From: Saccharibacillus sp. CPCC 101409
Lineage (GTDB): Bacteria; Bacillota; Bacilli; Paenibacillales; Paenibacillaceae
Direction of reading: 5' to 3'
NCBI RefSeq assembly: GCF_030518235.1
Contig: NZ_JAULSA010000001.1
Coordinates: forward strand, 954,217-1,018,216
Length of the DNA: 64,000 nt
Under the pieces are notes generated by a model, which was given only the letters and a program-made list of their open reading frames with translations, did not search any database and was not told the origin of the DNA. Positions 45,111 through 53,975 of this stretch are shown piece by piece (position 1 is the stretch's first letter; every line of letters begins with the position of its first letter). The translations under genes and the position numbers were made by a program.

Positions 45111-47135
45111 TTACTTCGAAGCGTCTTCATGCAGATCGGGAATCAGGTCGCGCTCGATCACGTCGTCCGAGATGGACAGCCGCAGCGACGCTTCTTCGTA
45201 GCCGGCGCGGGCGCGTTCCACGTCGACCGGCTGACCGGTCTTGAGATCGTAGCAGATCCCGTTCTCGAACAAACCGTCTTCGGAAGGCGAATAGAAGATT
45301 TCGCCGTCGGTGAACGCGCCGCTGCGCAGCACGACCAGGCGGCCTTCGTCTTGGCTGCGGTCCAGCAGATCGTTGCCCATCAGCATGTAATCGCCGGCCG
45401 GAATGCCGAGCAGCGGCAGCAGCGTCGGCTCGATATCGAGCTGTCCGCCCGGCTGGTCGTAGACGCCGGCTTGCGCGCCGTCCGGCAGATGGATCAGCAG
45501 CGGCACCTGGGCCATGATCTGCTCGTAATCGAACTCGCTCAGCGTGCGTCCGAGCAGCTTGCCCGCCGCTTCCGGCTCGTCGAGCGAGTAATCGTGGTCG
45601 CCGTAGAACACGAAGATCGTATCGTCCCACAGCCCGTCCGCTTTGAGCCGGTCCGTCATTTCGCCCAGCGCGGAATCGACGTAATGCACGGCCTGCAAAT
45701 AATCGCCGAACGTCGTACCTTCGAATTCGCCGACATCCAGCTTGTCTTCTTCCGCCAGCGACAGATTGTACGGATGGTGGCTCGACAGCGTAATCAGGAA
45801 CGAGTAGAACGGATTCTTCGTTTCTTCCATAAAGCCCACCGACTGCTTCAGGAACGAACGGTCGCCGACCGACCAGCCGAGCGGCTCGTCGATCTCGTAG
45901 TCTTTTTCCGTATAGAACCGGTCGTAGCCCATATTCTTGTACATGCGCGTCCGGTTCCAGAAACTTCCGTCGTAAGCGTGATACACATTCGGGCTGTAGC
46001 CGTGTTCCTTGAGCACAGACGGCATCGAATCGAACGTATTGTCCGCGTAGCGGATAAACACCGAGCCGGACGGCAGAGGGTGCAGCGAGATATTCGTGCC
46101 CAGATCGGCGTCGGACGTCCGTCCCTGCCCGGTCTGATGATAAAAATTGCTGAAATACAGACTTTCTTCCATCAGCTTGTCGAGATTTGGCGTGATCGAA
46201 GTCCCTTCGATTTCTTTGCCGACAAAAAAGTTCATAAACGCTTCGCCCTGCACGACGATCACGTTGCTGCCTTTATATTTGCCGAACAGCTCGCCGGAAG
46301 TCGACCGTCCCGCTCGGGTGTCGGCAAACCAGTTCTCGATCTCGCTCATCCGGTCCGCCGGCAGCGGTTCTCCCTTGGTCAGCTGCGTGCGGGCGAATTG
46401 ATAGACGTCGAGCGCGTGGAAGCCGAGCAGGCCGGTGACGTTATACACGGAAACGTTCCACCAGTTGTTCTCCAGCAGATTCTTGGCCCAGGTTTGCGAA
46501 GCCTCGCGAATCGGGAAAAAAGCGGCCGAAAAGCCGATGGCCAGCGCCAGCAGACCGGCGGCAAAGCGGCGCAGCAGCCGAACGGTCCGGCTTCCGCGCT
46601 CCAGGCCGTTATAGCCGCCGAGCTGAGCTCCGCCGCCGATTACCGCCGCCCGGGCTCTGCGTTTGTGCCGGATACGCGACAGGCTCCAGATGCCGAGCGC
46701 CAGCAGCAGCGGCCAATCGGCGAACAGCCACAGATCGCTCCAGCGCAGCAGTTCGGCGATGCTGCCGCCGAGCGATTCCACCTGTCCGGCTTGAAGCAGC
46801 ACCGGAACGGTAATAAAGTCGCCGAAGTAGCGGAAATAAACAAGATCGGCGAAGATCAGCGCGCTGAGCAGCATATCGAGCAGCGCCAGCGCCGGAATCC
46901 GGCCGCGCACCGGCAGCCAGAATATCCAGAACGTGAAGGCCAGCAAACAGCCCGCGGCGATCCGTTTGTCGGTCGTGTCCATCGGGATATAAAGCAGATG
47001 CAGATCGTGATGGAACAAGATCAGCTTGCCCAGCATCAGCGCGATGAAGACGATATGGGCGATCAAAGCTACAGCAAAGCCCGGCATACGGCCGGGCTGG
47101 GAGAAGAGGGTCGAAGTTTTATGCGGGAGACGCAA
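45111..47135 (-). CDS. LTA synthase family sulfatase-like phosphotransferase
   Basis: Membrane enzyme of the LtaS/YfnI/YqgS family, 674 residues. Five membrane segments in the first 240 residues precede the extracellular domain with VVQGEAFMNF (metal-binding Glu), GQGRTSDADLGTN (nucleophile Thr), and FYGDHDY. It transfers glycerol phosphate from phosphatidylglycerol or modifies surface glycans. The start is TTG 47135 and not GTG 47144: AAGGAGG directly abuts the GTG but lies 8 nt from the TTG. No transmembrane partner is adjacent. Confidence 0.88.
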   Translation of the reverse strand: MRLPHKTSTLFSQPGRMPGFAVALIAHIVFIALMLGKLILFHHDLHLLYIPMDTTDKRIAAGCLLAFTFWIFWLPVRGRIPALALLDMLLSALIFADLVYFRYFGDFITVPVLLQAGQVESLGGSIAELLRWSDLWLFADWPLLLALGIWSLSRIRHKRRARAAVIGGGAQLGGYNGLERGSRTVRLLRRFAAGLLALAIGFSAAFFPIREASQTWAKNLLENNWWNVSVYNVTGLLGFHALDVYQFARTQLTKGEPLPADRMSEIENWFADTRAGRSTSGELFGKYKGSNVIVVQGEAFMNFFVGKEIEGTSITPNLDKLMEESLYFSNFYHQTGQGRTSDADLGTNISLHPLPSGSVFIRYADNTFDSMPSVLKEHGYSPNVYHAYDGSFWNRTRMYKNMGYDRFYTEKDYEIDEPLGWSVGDRSFLKQSVGFMEETKNPFYSFLITLSSHHPYNLSLAEEDKLDVGEFEGTTFGDYLQAVHYVDSALGEMTDRLKADGLWDDTIFVFYGDHDYSLDEPEAAGKLLGRTLSEFDYEQIMAQVPLLIHLPDGAQAGVYDQPGGQLDIEPTLLPLLGIPAGDYMLMGNDLLDRSQDEGRLVVLRSGAFTDGEIFYSPSEDGLFENGICYDLKTGQPVDVERARAGYEEASLRLSISDDVIERDLIPDLHEDASK

Positions 47136-47148
47136 GTTCTCCACCTCC

Positions 47149-48303
47149 TTAACGACGCGGCGGCAGCGGGCCCAGGAACTGCAAATACTGGCACTCGATG
47201 CGTCCGTTGAACAGCTTGCGGCGCTTATCGGCGCGCTTGCCGAAATTCTGTTCGAAATTCTCGGTCGGCGTAATCGCGAAGAACGACCAGTCCGGCAGGT
47301 CCAGCGCCGCGCGTCCGAGCTGACGGATCATTTTCTCGACTTCGACTTCTTCGCTGAGACGTTCGCCGTAAGGCGGATTGGTGATGACGCAGCCGAATTT
47401 GCCTTCCGCTTTGAAACGGGCCACCGGCTGCACGGTAAAGTTGATTTCGCCGCCGAGCCCGGCTCTTTTGGCCGACGCTCTGGCGATCTCGATCGCTTCC
47501 GGTTCGATGTCGCTGCCGCCGATGTTCAGCGGAATGTCGTCGCGCACGGCGTCGAACGCTTCCTCGCGCGCCTGCGTCCAGAGCTCTTCCGGGATCAGGT
47601 CCCAGCGCTCGGACGGAAACGTACGGCGCAGGCCCGGCGCGATATTCCAGCCGATCAGCGCCGCTTCGATCGGCAGCGTGCCGGAGCCGCAGAACGGATC
47701 GTAGAACGGACGGTGCGGACCCCAGCGGCTGAGCAGGATCAGCGCGGCGGCCATCGTTTCCTTGAGCGGGGCTTCGACGGTCGTTTTGCGGTAACCGCGC
47801 TTGTGCAGCGACGGCCCCGTCGTATCGAGCGTGATCGTGGCAATGTCGTTCAGCAGCGATACTTCGAGCGTGAACAGCGGACCGTCTTCGTCGAACCATT
47901 CGGTGCCGTACGATTCTTTCATTTTCTCGACGACGGCTTTCTTGACGATCGACTGGCAGGCCGGCACGCTGGACAGCTGCGATTTGTGCGAGCGCCCGTT
48001 GACCGGGAATTCGCCGTACTCGGGGATATAATCGGCCCAGTCGATCGCTTTGACGCCCTGGAACAGCTCTTCGAACGTAACGGCCGGAAATTCGTCCATC
48101 TTGATCAGGACGCGGTCGGCCGTGCGCAGCCAGAGGTTCGTGCGGCAAATATCGGCGGGCGTTCCGGTGAACGTCACCCGGCCGTTCTCGGTGCGGGCGT
48201 CGGCGTAGCCGAGGTCTTTGAGTTCGCGCGCGACGACCGCTTCGATGCCCATCGGGCAGGTGGCGATCAGGGTTAATGCGGGCTGGTTGGCTTGTTGGGA
48301 CAT
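47149..48303 (-). CDS. THUMP-domain class I RNA methyltransferase (RlmL N-terminal/YpsC type)
   Basis: SAM-dependent RNA guanine-N2 methyltransferase, 384 residues. THUMP domain about 1-160 (TLIATCPMGIEAVVARELKDLG), then the Rossmann methyltransferase with FYDPFCGSGTLPIEA (about 199-213) and catalytic NPPYGERL (about 305-312). Like Bacillus YpsC it is the RlmL half without the RlmK domain. Start ATG 48303 has GGAG 11 nt upstream. It lies 13 nt before the LTA-synthase-like gene on the same strand, so they are co-transcribed. Confidence 0.92.
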   Translation of the reverse strand: MSQQANQPALTLIATCPMGIEAVVARELKDLGYADARTENGRVTFTGTPADICRTNLWLRTADRVLIKMDEFPAVTFEELFQGVKAIDWADYIPEYGEFPVNGRSHKSQLSSVPACQSIVKKAVVEKMKESYGTEWFDEDGPLFTLEVSLLNDIATITLDTTGPSLHKRGYRKTTVEAPLKETMAAALILLSRWGPHRPFYDPFCGSGTLPIEAALIGWNIAPGLRRTFPSERWDLIPEELWTQAREEAFDAVRDDIPLNIGGSDIEPEAIEIARASAKRAGLGGEINFTVQPVARFKAEGKFGCVITNPPYGERLSEEVEVEKMIRQLGRAALDLPDWSFFAITPTENFEQNFGKRADKRRKLFNGRIECQYLQFLGPLPPRR

Positions 48304-48372
48304 GGTTCATTCAACTCCGTTTGGATCGATCTCGAAACCCTCTGCGGGCGGATCGTAATATTCGGGATGGAC

Positions 48373-48450
48373 TTGTGCAATTTCGGCGAAAACCCTACAA
48401 TCGGGAGATGGGCGTCCGCAGGCTTGAAAAAGGCCGCGAGCCCGGACGGC
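48373..48450 (+). promoter_or_regulatory. Promoter and structured leader of the O-methyltransferase gene
   Basis: TTGTGC (48373-48378), 17-nt spacer, TACAAT (48396-48401). The leader holds a bulged hairpin in which GTCCG (48414) pairs with CGGAC (48443) and GGCT (48421) with AGCC (48439). No T-tract follows, so it is not a simple terminator. Confidence 0.5.
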
Positions 48451-48554
48451 GCACCGTGAAATCGTGGATTTAAAGGTACTTTTACGCGCTCAATCTAGTA
48501 TAGGGGAACAGCCTCTTACTTACAATGCCGAAAGAAAGATGGAGAGTGAACAAT

Positions 48555-49208
48555 ATGACGCACCGCGAAGGCGCTCAGACGCCCGAAGAATATATGGAAG
48601 CTCTGGCCGCAGAAGACGAGCTGCTGCTTCGGATCAAGGAACGGATTCGCGACAGCGGCATGCCGGAAGTATCGGTAGCGGCCGGTTATGGCAAGCTGCT
48701 GACGCTGCTCGTCTCGCTCTCGGGCGCCCGGCGCATCCTGGAGATCGGAGCGCTCGGCGGTTACAGCGGCGTGTGCATGGCGAGAGGAATGGGCGCGGAA
48801 GGTTCGCTGACTTCGCTCGAACTCCAGCCGGAATACGCGGAGCTGGCGGGACGGCATCTGGAGGAAGCCGGCTTCGGCGGACGGACGCGGTATCTGGTCG
48901 GGCCGGCGCTCGAAGGACTGGCGAAGCTCAAGGAAGAGGGCGAGACGTTCGACTTCTTTTTTATCGACGCGGACAAAGGCAATTATCTGAACTACCTCGA
49001 TCTGTCGATCGAGCTGGCGGAGCCGGGCGCGGTGATCGTGGCCGACAATCTGCTGTTGAGAGGACGTACGCTGAACCGTGACAAAAACGGACCGTCGGTG
49101 CTGGCCGTGCGCGAATTCAACCGGCGGATGGCGGAAGACGAACGGCTGGAAGGCACGCTGCTGCCCGCCTACGACGGACTGGCTGTGGCAATGGTGAAGA
49201 AAGCGTGA
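48555..49208 (+). CDS. O-methyltransferase family 3 (YrrM/COMT-like)
   Basis: SAM-dependent methyltransferase of 217 residues. The N-terminal SVAAGYGKLLTLL, the SAM-binding ILEIGALGGYSG (about 61-72), the acidic ELQPEY, and the metal-binding DFFFIDADKGNY (about 136-147) match catechol-type O-methyltransferases. Start ATG 48555 has GGAGAG upstream; ATG 48525 is possible. Substrate unknown. It lies alone between two divergent units and upstream of the haem operon promoter. Confidence 0.9.
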   Translation: MTHREGAQTPEEYMEALAAEDELLLRIKERIRDSGMPEVSVAAGYGKLLTLLVSLSGARRILEIGALGGYSGVCMARGMGAEGSLTSLELQPEYAELAGRHLEEAGFGGRTRYLVGPALEGLAKLKEEGETFDFFFIDADKGNYLNYLDLSIELAEPGAVIVADNLLLRGRTLNRDKNGPSVLAVREFNRRMAEDERLEGTLLPAYDGLAVAMVKKA

Positions 49209-49349
49209 ACGTTGAATGAGAAATTGCCCGCAGCGGTTTTCAAACCTCCGCTTGGGGTGGATAATTATAAGAAGGCCTTTATTCGCGCAGGGGATTTCGG
49301 AAAGAATAACCGGGCGGGTAAAATCTGTCTGAAAAGGCGGCCCGCCGAC

Positions 49350-49378
49350 TTGTGACAAACGTTTCAAAGGCGCATAAT
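49350..49378 (+). promoter_or_regulatory. Promoter of the hemEHY operon
   Basis: TTGTGA (49350-49355), 17-nt spacer, CATAAT (49373-49378), about 50 nt before the hemE start region. Confidence 0.65.
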
Positions 49379-49435
49379 GAAGAGTGATTGTATTTTGAGG
49401 GATTGCACAATCCGGTATTGGAGGACCCAACCGAC

Positions 49436-50506
49436 ATGACTTATAACGATCGTTTTATCCGCGCCTGTTACGGCCGGGAAGTGGATCGTCTGCCCGTATG
49501 GTATATGAGGCAGGCCGGCAGATACGATCCCGAATACCGCAAGATCAAAGAAAATTATTCGCTGCTCGAAATCTGCCGTCAGCCCGAGCTGGCCGCCGAA
49601 GTCACGCTGATGCCGGTGCGCAAACTGGGCGTGGACGCCGCGATCCTGTACTCGGACATCATGAATCCGGTCGCGTCGATCGGCATCGACTTCGACATCG
49701 TCAAAGACATCGGGCCGGTGATCGACAATCCGATCCGCAGCGCGGCCGATGTGGAGCGTCTGCGCCCGATCGACGTGGAGGGCGATCTCGGCCATGTGCT
49801 GGAAACGATCCGCATCCTGGACCGCGAGCTGGACGTGCCGCTGATTACGTTTGCCGGGGCTCCGTTTACGATCGCCAGCTACCTGATCGAAGGCCGGCCG
49901 TCGAAAAATTATATCCGCACCAAAACGATGATGTACAGCGAGCCGAAGATCTGGTTCGCGCTGATGGATAAACTGGGCGATATGGTGATCGCTTATCTTC
50001 GCGCGCACGTATTAAACGGAGGAAAAGCGTTCCAGCTGTTCGACAGCTGGGTCGGCGCGCTGTCGCCGGAAGACTTCTCCCGCTACGTGCTGCCGACGAT
50101 CCGGCGGATCTTCGACGAACTGTCGGCCATGCCGGAGCTTGCCGATGTGCCGAAGATCTACTTCCCGGGCGTGAGCTCGGGCGAGCTGCTGCCGACGCTG
50201 CGCGGACTCAAAGCCGACGTGATCGGGCTGGACTGGAGAGTCTCGATCGCCGAAGGGCGCAGACGTCTGGGAGCGGGCTACGCGGTGCAGGGCAATCTGG
50301 ACCCGTTCGTTCTGACCGCGCCGCAGGAGCTGATCCATCAGCGCGCGGCGAAGATTATCGACGAAGGCGCCGCCGAGCCGGGCTTTATTTTCAATCTCGG
50401 CCACGGGCTGTTTCCGGAAGCGTCGCTGGAGAAGCTGCGCGAGCTGACGGGGTACGTGCACGAGTATTCGGAGCAGGCGCTGGCCGGAGTCAAAGCGCGA
50501 GGCTAG
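49436..50506 (+). CDS. hemE: Uroporphyrinogen decarboxylase
   Basis: Converts uroporphyrinogen III to coproporphyrinogen III. 356 residues. The N-terminal signature PVWYMRQAGRYDPEYR and the GNLDPFVL and FNLGHGLFPEA motifs are intact. Start ATG 49436 has GGAGGACC 8-9 nt upstream, so the longer frame from 49388 is rejected. First gene of the hemE-hemH-hemY operon, which is the Gram-positive coproporphyrin-dependent order. Confidence 0.97.
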   Translation: MTYNDRFIRACYGREVDRLPVWYMRQAGRYDPEYRKIKENYSLLEICRQPELAAEVTLMPVRKLGVDAAILYSDIMNPVASIGIDFDIVKDIGPVIDNPIRSAADVERLRPIDVEGDLGHVLETIRILDRELDVPLITFAGAPFTIASYLIEGRPSKNYIRTKTMMYSEPKIWFALMDKLGDMVIAYLRAHVLNGGKAFQLFDSWVGALSPEDFSRYVLPTIRRIFDELSAMPELADVPKIYFPGVSSGELLPTLRGLKADVIGLDWRVSIAEGRRRLGAGYAVQGNLDPFVLTAPQELIHQRAAKIIDEGAAEPGFIFNLGHGLFPEASLEKLRELTGYVHEYSEQALAGVKARG

Positions 50507-50572
50507 TACTTTGACCGCATTCAATTTAAGGTTTTCGATGGACGTAACCTAACCTCTTAAGCGGTCAAGGTA
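50507..50572 (+). ncRNA. Candidate structured RNA element between hemE and hemH
   Basis: TACTTTGACCGC (50507-50518) pairs with GCGGTCAAGGTA (50561-50572), a 12-bp stem with one T/G wobble. Within the 42-nt loop, TTAAGGTT pairs with AACC-T-C-TTAA with one bulge. It starts directly after the hemE stop codon. No T-tract follows. Known riboswitch folds were not recognised; it may be an mRNA processing or stability element. Confidence 0.5.
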
Positions 50573-50668
50573 CCGAAGCCCCCGCGCTTGGCGGAATTCG
50601 TGAATGCGCCTATTGCCCATAGAAGAAAGTTCCATTAACAGTATCCATTTCGGAGAGGGGACACGAAG

Positions 50669-51622
50669 ATGAAGAAGAAGATCGGCGTGCTCGTGATGTC
50701 GTACGGAACGCCCAAAAGCCTGGACGACGTCGAAGCTTACTATACGCATATCCGCCGGGGCAGCGCGCCTTCGCCGGAGCAGCTCAAAGAACTGAAAGAC
50801 CGCTACGAAGCGATCGTGGGCGGCGTTTTTCCGCTGCGCGAAAACACGGACCGCCAGGTGGAGAAGATGCAGGAAGAACTGAACAAGTCCGGTGTGGAAG
50901 ACGCGGAATTCGTATGCTATCAGGGGCTCAAGCACGCCGCGCCGTTTATCGAAGACGGCGTGCGGCAGATGGCCGCGGACGGTATTACGGAAGCGATCGG
51001 CATCGTGCTGGCGCCGCATTACTCCACGATGAGTATCGGCAGCTACGTTAAACGGGCGCAGGCGACGGCGGACGAAGCCGGCGTGAAGATAGCGTTTATC
51101 GAAAGCTACCATCTACATCCGAAGCTGATCGAAGCGTTCGCGAACCGCGTGGTTGCGAAGCTGGACGAATTCGAAGACGCGGGCGCCGACCGCGGCAGCG
51201 TCAAAGTGCTGTTCAGCGCGCACAGCCTGCCGGAACGGATTCTGGCGATGGGCGATCCGTACCGCGACCAGCTGCTCGAAACGTCGGAAGCGGTGGCCGA
51301 GAAAGCGGGCGTCGACAACTGGCAGTTTACCTGGCAGAGCGCGGGCCGTACCTCGGAGCCGTGGCTGGGACCGGACGTGCTCGATACGATGAAGGAACTT
51401 TCGCAGCAGGACGTCCGCTATATGCTCGTCTCGCCGCTCGGCTTCGTATCGGACCATCTGGAAGTGCTGTACGATCTCGATATCGAAGCGCAGCAGGTGG
51501 CCGAGGAGCTGGACGTAAGAGTGATGCGGATCGACTCGCTCAACACGGAGCCGCTGTATATGCAGACCCTGGCCGACTGCGTCGTGACCGAATGGAAAAA
51601 AGGGGCGCTGGTGCATGGGTGA
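50669..51622 (+). CDS. hemH: Coproporphyrin III ferrochelatase (HemH/CpfC)
   Basis: Inserts iron into coproporphyrin III in the Gram-positive haem pathway. 317 residues. Metal-site residues are His185 (FSAHSLPER) and Glu265 (SDHLEVLYD), with Tyr12 in MSYGTPK as the possible axial tyrosine of the Bacillus enzyme. Start ATG 50669 has GGAGAGGGG upstream. It overlaps hemY by 8 nt. Confidence 0.97.
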   Translation: MKKKIGVLVMSYGTPKSLDDVEAYYTHIRRGSAPSPEQLKELKDRYEAIVGGVFPLRENTDRQVEKMQEELNKSGVEDAEFVCYQGLKHAAPFIEDGVRQMAADGITEAIGIVLAPHYSTMSIGSYVKRAQATADEAGVKIAFIESYHLHPKLIEAFANRVVAKLDEFEDAGADRGSVKVLFSAHSLPERILAMGDPYRDQLLETSEAVAEKAGVDNWQFTWQSAGRTSEPWLGPDVLDTMKELSQQDVRYMLVSPLGFVSDHLEVLYDLDIEAQQVAEELDVRVMRIDSLNTEPLYMQTLADCVVTEWKKGALVHG

Positions 51623-53051
51623 GCAGCGCAGGGTCGTCGTCATCGGCGGCGGCCTGACCGGACTCAGCGCGGCATTCTACACAAGAAAATTTTTACGCGA
51701 AGCCGGCTTCGAGCCGGTCGTGACCGTGCTGGAGCGCAGCGGAAGCTGGGGCGGCAAGATCGAAACGCTGCACAAAGACGGCTTCGTGATCGAAAAAGGC
51801 CCGGACTCGTTCCTGGCGCGCAAAACGGCGATGACGGATCTGGCCAAAGAACTTGAGCTCGACCACGATCTCGTCTCGACCAACCCGAATGCGAAGAAAA
51901 CGTATCTGCTGCACAAAGGCAAGCTGCACGAAATGCCCGCGGGCCTGGTCCTGGGCATCCCGACGCAGATTCGGCCGTTCCTGTCCAGCAAACTGGTCTC
52001 GCCGGCCGGCAAGATCCGCGCGCTGATGGATTACGTGCTTCCGCCCAAGCGCGGCGGCGAAGACGAATCGCTGGGACACTTTATCGAGCGCAGACTGGGA
52101 TCGGAAGTGCTGGAGAACGTGACCGAGCCGCTGCTGGCCGGGATCTACGCCGGCGAGACGCGGCACCTGAGCCTTCAGTCCACATTTCCGCAGTTCGGCG
52201 CGGTCGAACGCGAATACGGCAGCCTGATCCGGGGCATGATGACCGGACGCAAGCCGGCCGAAACGCATACCGGCACGAAGAAAAGCGCGTTCCTGACGTT
52301 CCGCCAGGGGCTGCAAAGCCTGGTGCACGCGCTGGTGAACGAGCTGGGCGGCGCGGTCGATCTGCGCTCCGGCACGGGCGCGTCTTCGATCGTCAAAGAA
52401 CCGCAGGGCGGCTATACGATCGAGCTGGAAGACGGGACGATGCTGGGCGCGGATTCGGTGATCGTGACCGTGCCGACGTTTGCGGCCTCCAAGCTGCTGT
52501 CGCCGCATGTGGACACGGCCGCGCTCGACGAGATCGATTATGTGTCGGTCGCGAACGTGGTGCTGGCTTTTGATAAAAAAGATATCAAAACCGCCTTCGA
52601 CGGCTCGGGCTTCCTTGTGCCGCGGAAAGAAGGCCGCACCATTACGGCCTGCACCTGGACGTCGGCCAAATGGCTGCACACCAGCGCCGACGACAAAGTG
52701 CTGATGAGATGCTACGTCGGCCGCGCCGGCGAGCAGGAAGCGCTCAAGCAAGATGACGCCGGGCTGGTCGAGCTGGTGCGCAAAGACATTCTCGACTTGA
52801 TGGGCATCGGCGCGCAGCCGCTGTTCACCGAAGTCACGCGGCTGAATCATTCGATGCCGCAGTATCCGGTCGGCCATGTGCAGCATATCGCCGGCCTGCG
52901 CGCGGAACTTTCCGTCAAGCTGCCCGGCGTGTACATCGCCGGAGCCGGCTACGACGGCGTGGGCCTGCCGGACTGCATCCGCCAGGCGAAGGAAATCTCC
53001 GCCGAGCTGGCGGCGGCCGCGCAGGCGGTACCGGCGGCTGTGCCGGTGTAA
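51615..53051 (+). CDS. hemY: Coproporphyrinogen III oxidase, oxygen-dependent, FAD (HemY/CgoX)
   Basis: FAD enzyme of 478 residues that oxidises coproporphyrinogen III to coproporphyrin III, feeding HemH. The dinucleotide motif is IGGGLTGLSAAF (10-21), and the C-terminal VYIAGAGYDGVGLPDCIRQ is the second FAD contact. Start ATG 51615 lies within the hemH end, translation coupled. Last gene of the operon, followed by a terminator at 53198. Confidence 0.95.
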   Translation: MGEQRRVVVIGGGLTGLSAAFYTRKFLREAGFEPVVTVLERSGSWGGKIETLHKDGFVIEKGPDSFLARKTAMTDLAKELELDHDLVSTNPNAKKTYLLHKGKLHEMPAGLVLGIPTQIRPFLSSKLVSPAGKIRALMDYVLPPKRGGEDESLGHFIERRLGSEVLENVTEPLLAGIYAGETRHLSLQSTFPQFGAVEREYGSLIRGMMTGRKPAETHTGTKKSAFLTFRQGLQSLVHALVNELGGAVDLRSGTGASSIVKEPQGGYTIELEDGTMLGADSVIVTVPTFAASKLLSPHVDTAALDEIDYVSVANVVLAFDKKDIKTAFDGSGFLVPRKEGRTITACTWTSAKWLHTSADDKVLMRCYVGRAGEQEALKQDDAGLVELVRKDILDLMGIGAQPLFTEVTRLNHSMPQYPVGHVQHIAGLRAELSVKLPGVYIAGAGYDGVGLPDCIRQAKEISAELAAAAQAVPAAVPV

Positions 53052-53197
53052 AAGCGAAGCGCGGCATCGCTGTAAGGGCGAAGCGGGGAATCGGGTCAGG
53101 CCGGAAGCTCCGGCAGAAGGAATCAAAATCGGGCAGAAGGAATCGAAAAAGCATCCGCGCCTGCGGATTGCGCAGCGGATGATAAAGACAACGCCTG

Positions 53198-53240
53198 AAA
53201 GCGGGACGGGACGGCTGAAGCCGTACTTGTCCCGCTTTTG
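53198..53240 (+). terminator. Rho-independent terminator of the hem operon
   Basis: AAAGCGGGAC pairs with GTCCCGCTTT, with inner GGACGGCT/AGCCGT pairing and T-rich end. Confidence 0.85.
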
Positions 53241-53273
53241 TTTGTGTCGGGGCGGGGATGTCGGCGGCTGGAT

Positions 53274-53350
53274 GAGATATGAGATATGAGATATGAGATA
53301 TGAGATATGAGATATGAGATATGAAATATGAAATATGGGATATGGGATAT
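53274..53350. repeat. Heptanucleotide tandem repeat
   Basis: Eleven 7-nt units: GAGATAT seven times, GAAATAT twice, GGGATAT twice. It is in the gene-free stretch 53052-53975. In the reverse strand it reads as open frames of ISYLISH repeats, which are not genes. Confidence 0.9.
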
Positions 53351-53398
53351 GTGCATACGGTATGTACGGTTTACGGACAAAGCGGTCTGCCAGTTGGA

Positions 53399-53584
53399 AA
53401 TAACTGCCGAGCTGCATCTATTTTTGCCGAAATCGCTGTTTTTTAATAAATAAGCGCATCAGTACATCTAATTGTCTGGATCATGTTCATTTTGGCTTGG
53501 AACGGCGAAATTAGTTGTACCTGCGCACCTATTTGCAATAAAAGCGGCGGATTGGCGGAAATAGATGTACGCATGCACTTAATC
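53399..53584. repeat. Composite imperfect palindrome, copy B (MITE-like)
   Basis: Four 25-nt units at 53399, 53449, 53510 and 53560, spacings 50, 61, 50, the same as copy A at 29518. Units 2 and 3 are approximate reverse complements (AATTAG-TGTAC core), as are units 1 and 4 more weakly. Sequence identity with copy A is low outside the AATA...TATT framework, so the layout is conserved more than the sequence. Confidence 0.75.
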
Positions 53585-53975
53585 TGAGCGCCGGGAAGGA
53601 TTCGCGGTATGGAGGGGGACGGATATACCGGCTTCCTATCGGGGCGGCTATTCTACTAATGCCGGATAACCTGCTATAATGAGAAAAGGTTTTGACGAAA
53701 TCAAGCCCGAAGCGCCCGGAAACCGCCGCGCTTCGAAACAGGAAAGCCGGGCCGAATTCGCCGACGGGCGGAAACGGCAGAGTCGAGCGCGAAGCAATCA
53801 TTAAGCGCAAAGAACCAAAAGAATCAAAAGAATCAAAAGAATCAAAAGAACGAAAAAATAAGTAAGTAAATGGTCGAGCAGCTTCTCTTGCTCAACGATA
53901 GAATCGCCGAGCAAACCGATTCACTCCTCTATATGTAGAGTTTGACCATGAATTTACCCGAAGGAGAACCCGAAC
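53585..53975 (+). other. Gene-free leader region of the CapA-like gene
   Basis: Contains TATAAT at 53675-53680 without a good -35, and four 9-nt tandem units of the form GAATCAAAA (53812-53847). A 41-codon frame from 53679 has no ribosome site and is not called. Otherwise nothing was recognised. Confidence 0.5.

Noticed and set aside
53123..53417. Reverse frames with ISYLISH repeats
   Set aside because: They are the heptanucleotide repeat translated; there is no start signal or homology.
53679..53804. Possible 41-codon gene after TATAAT
   Set aside because: The ATG overlaps the -10 box and no ribosome site exists.
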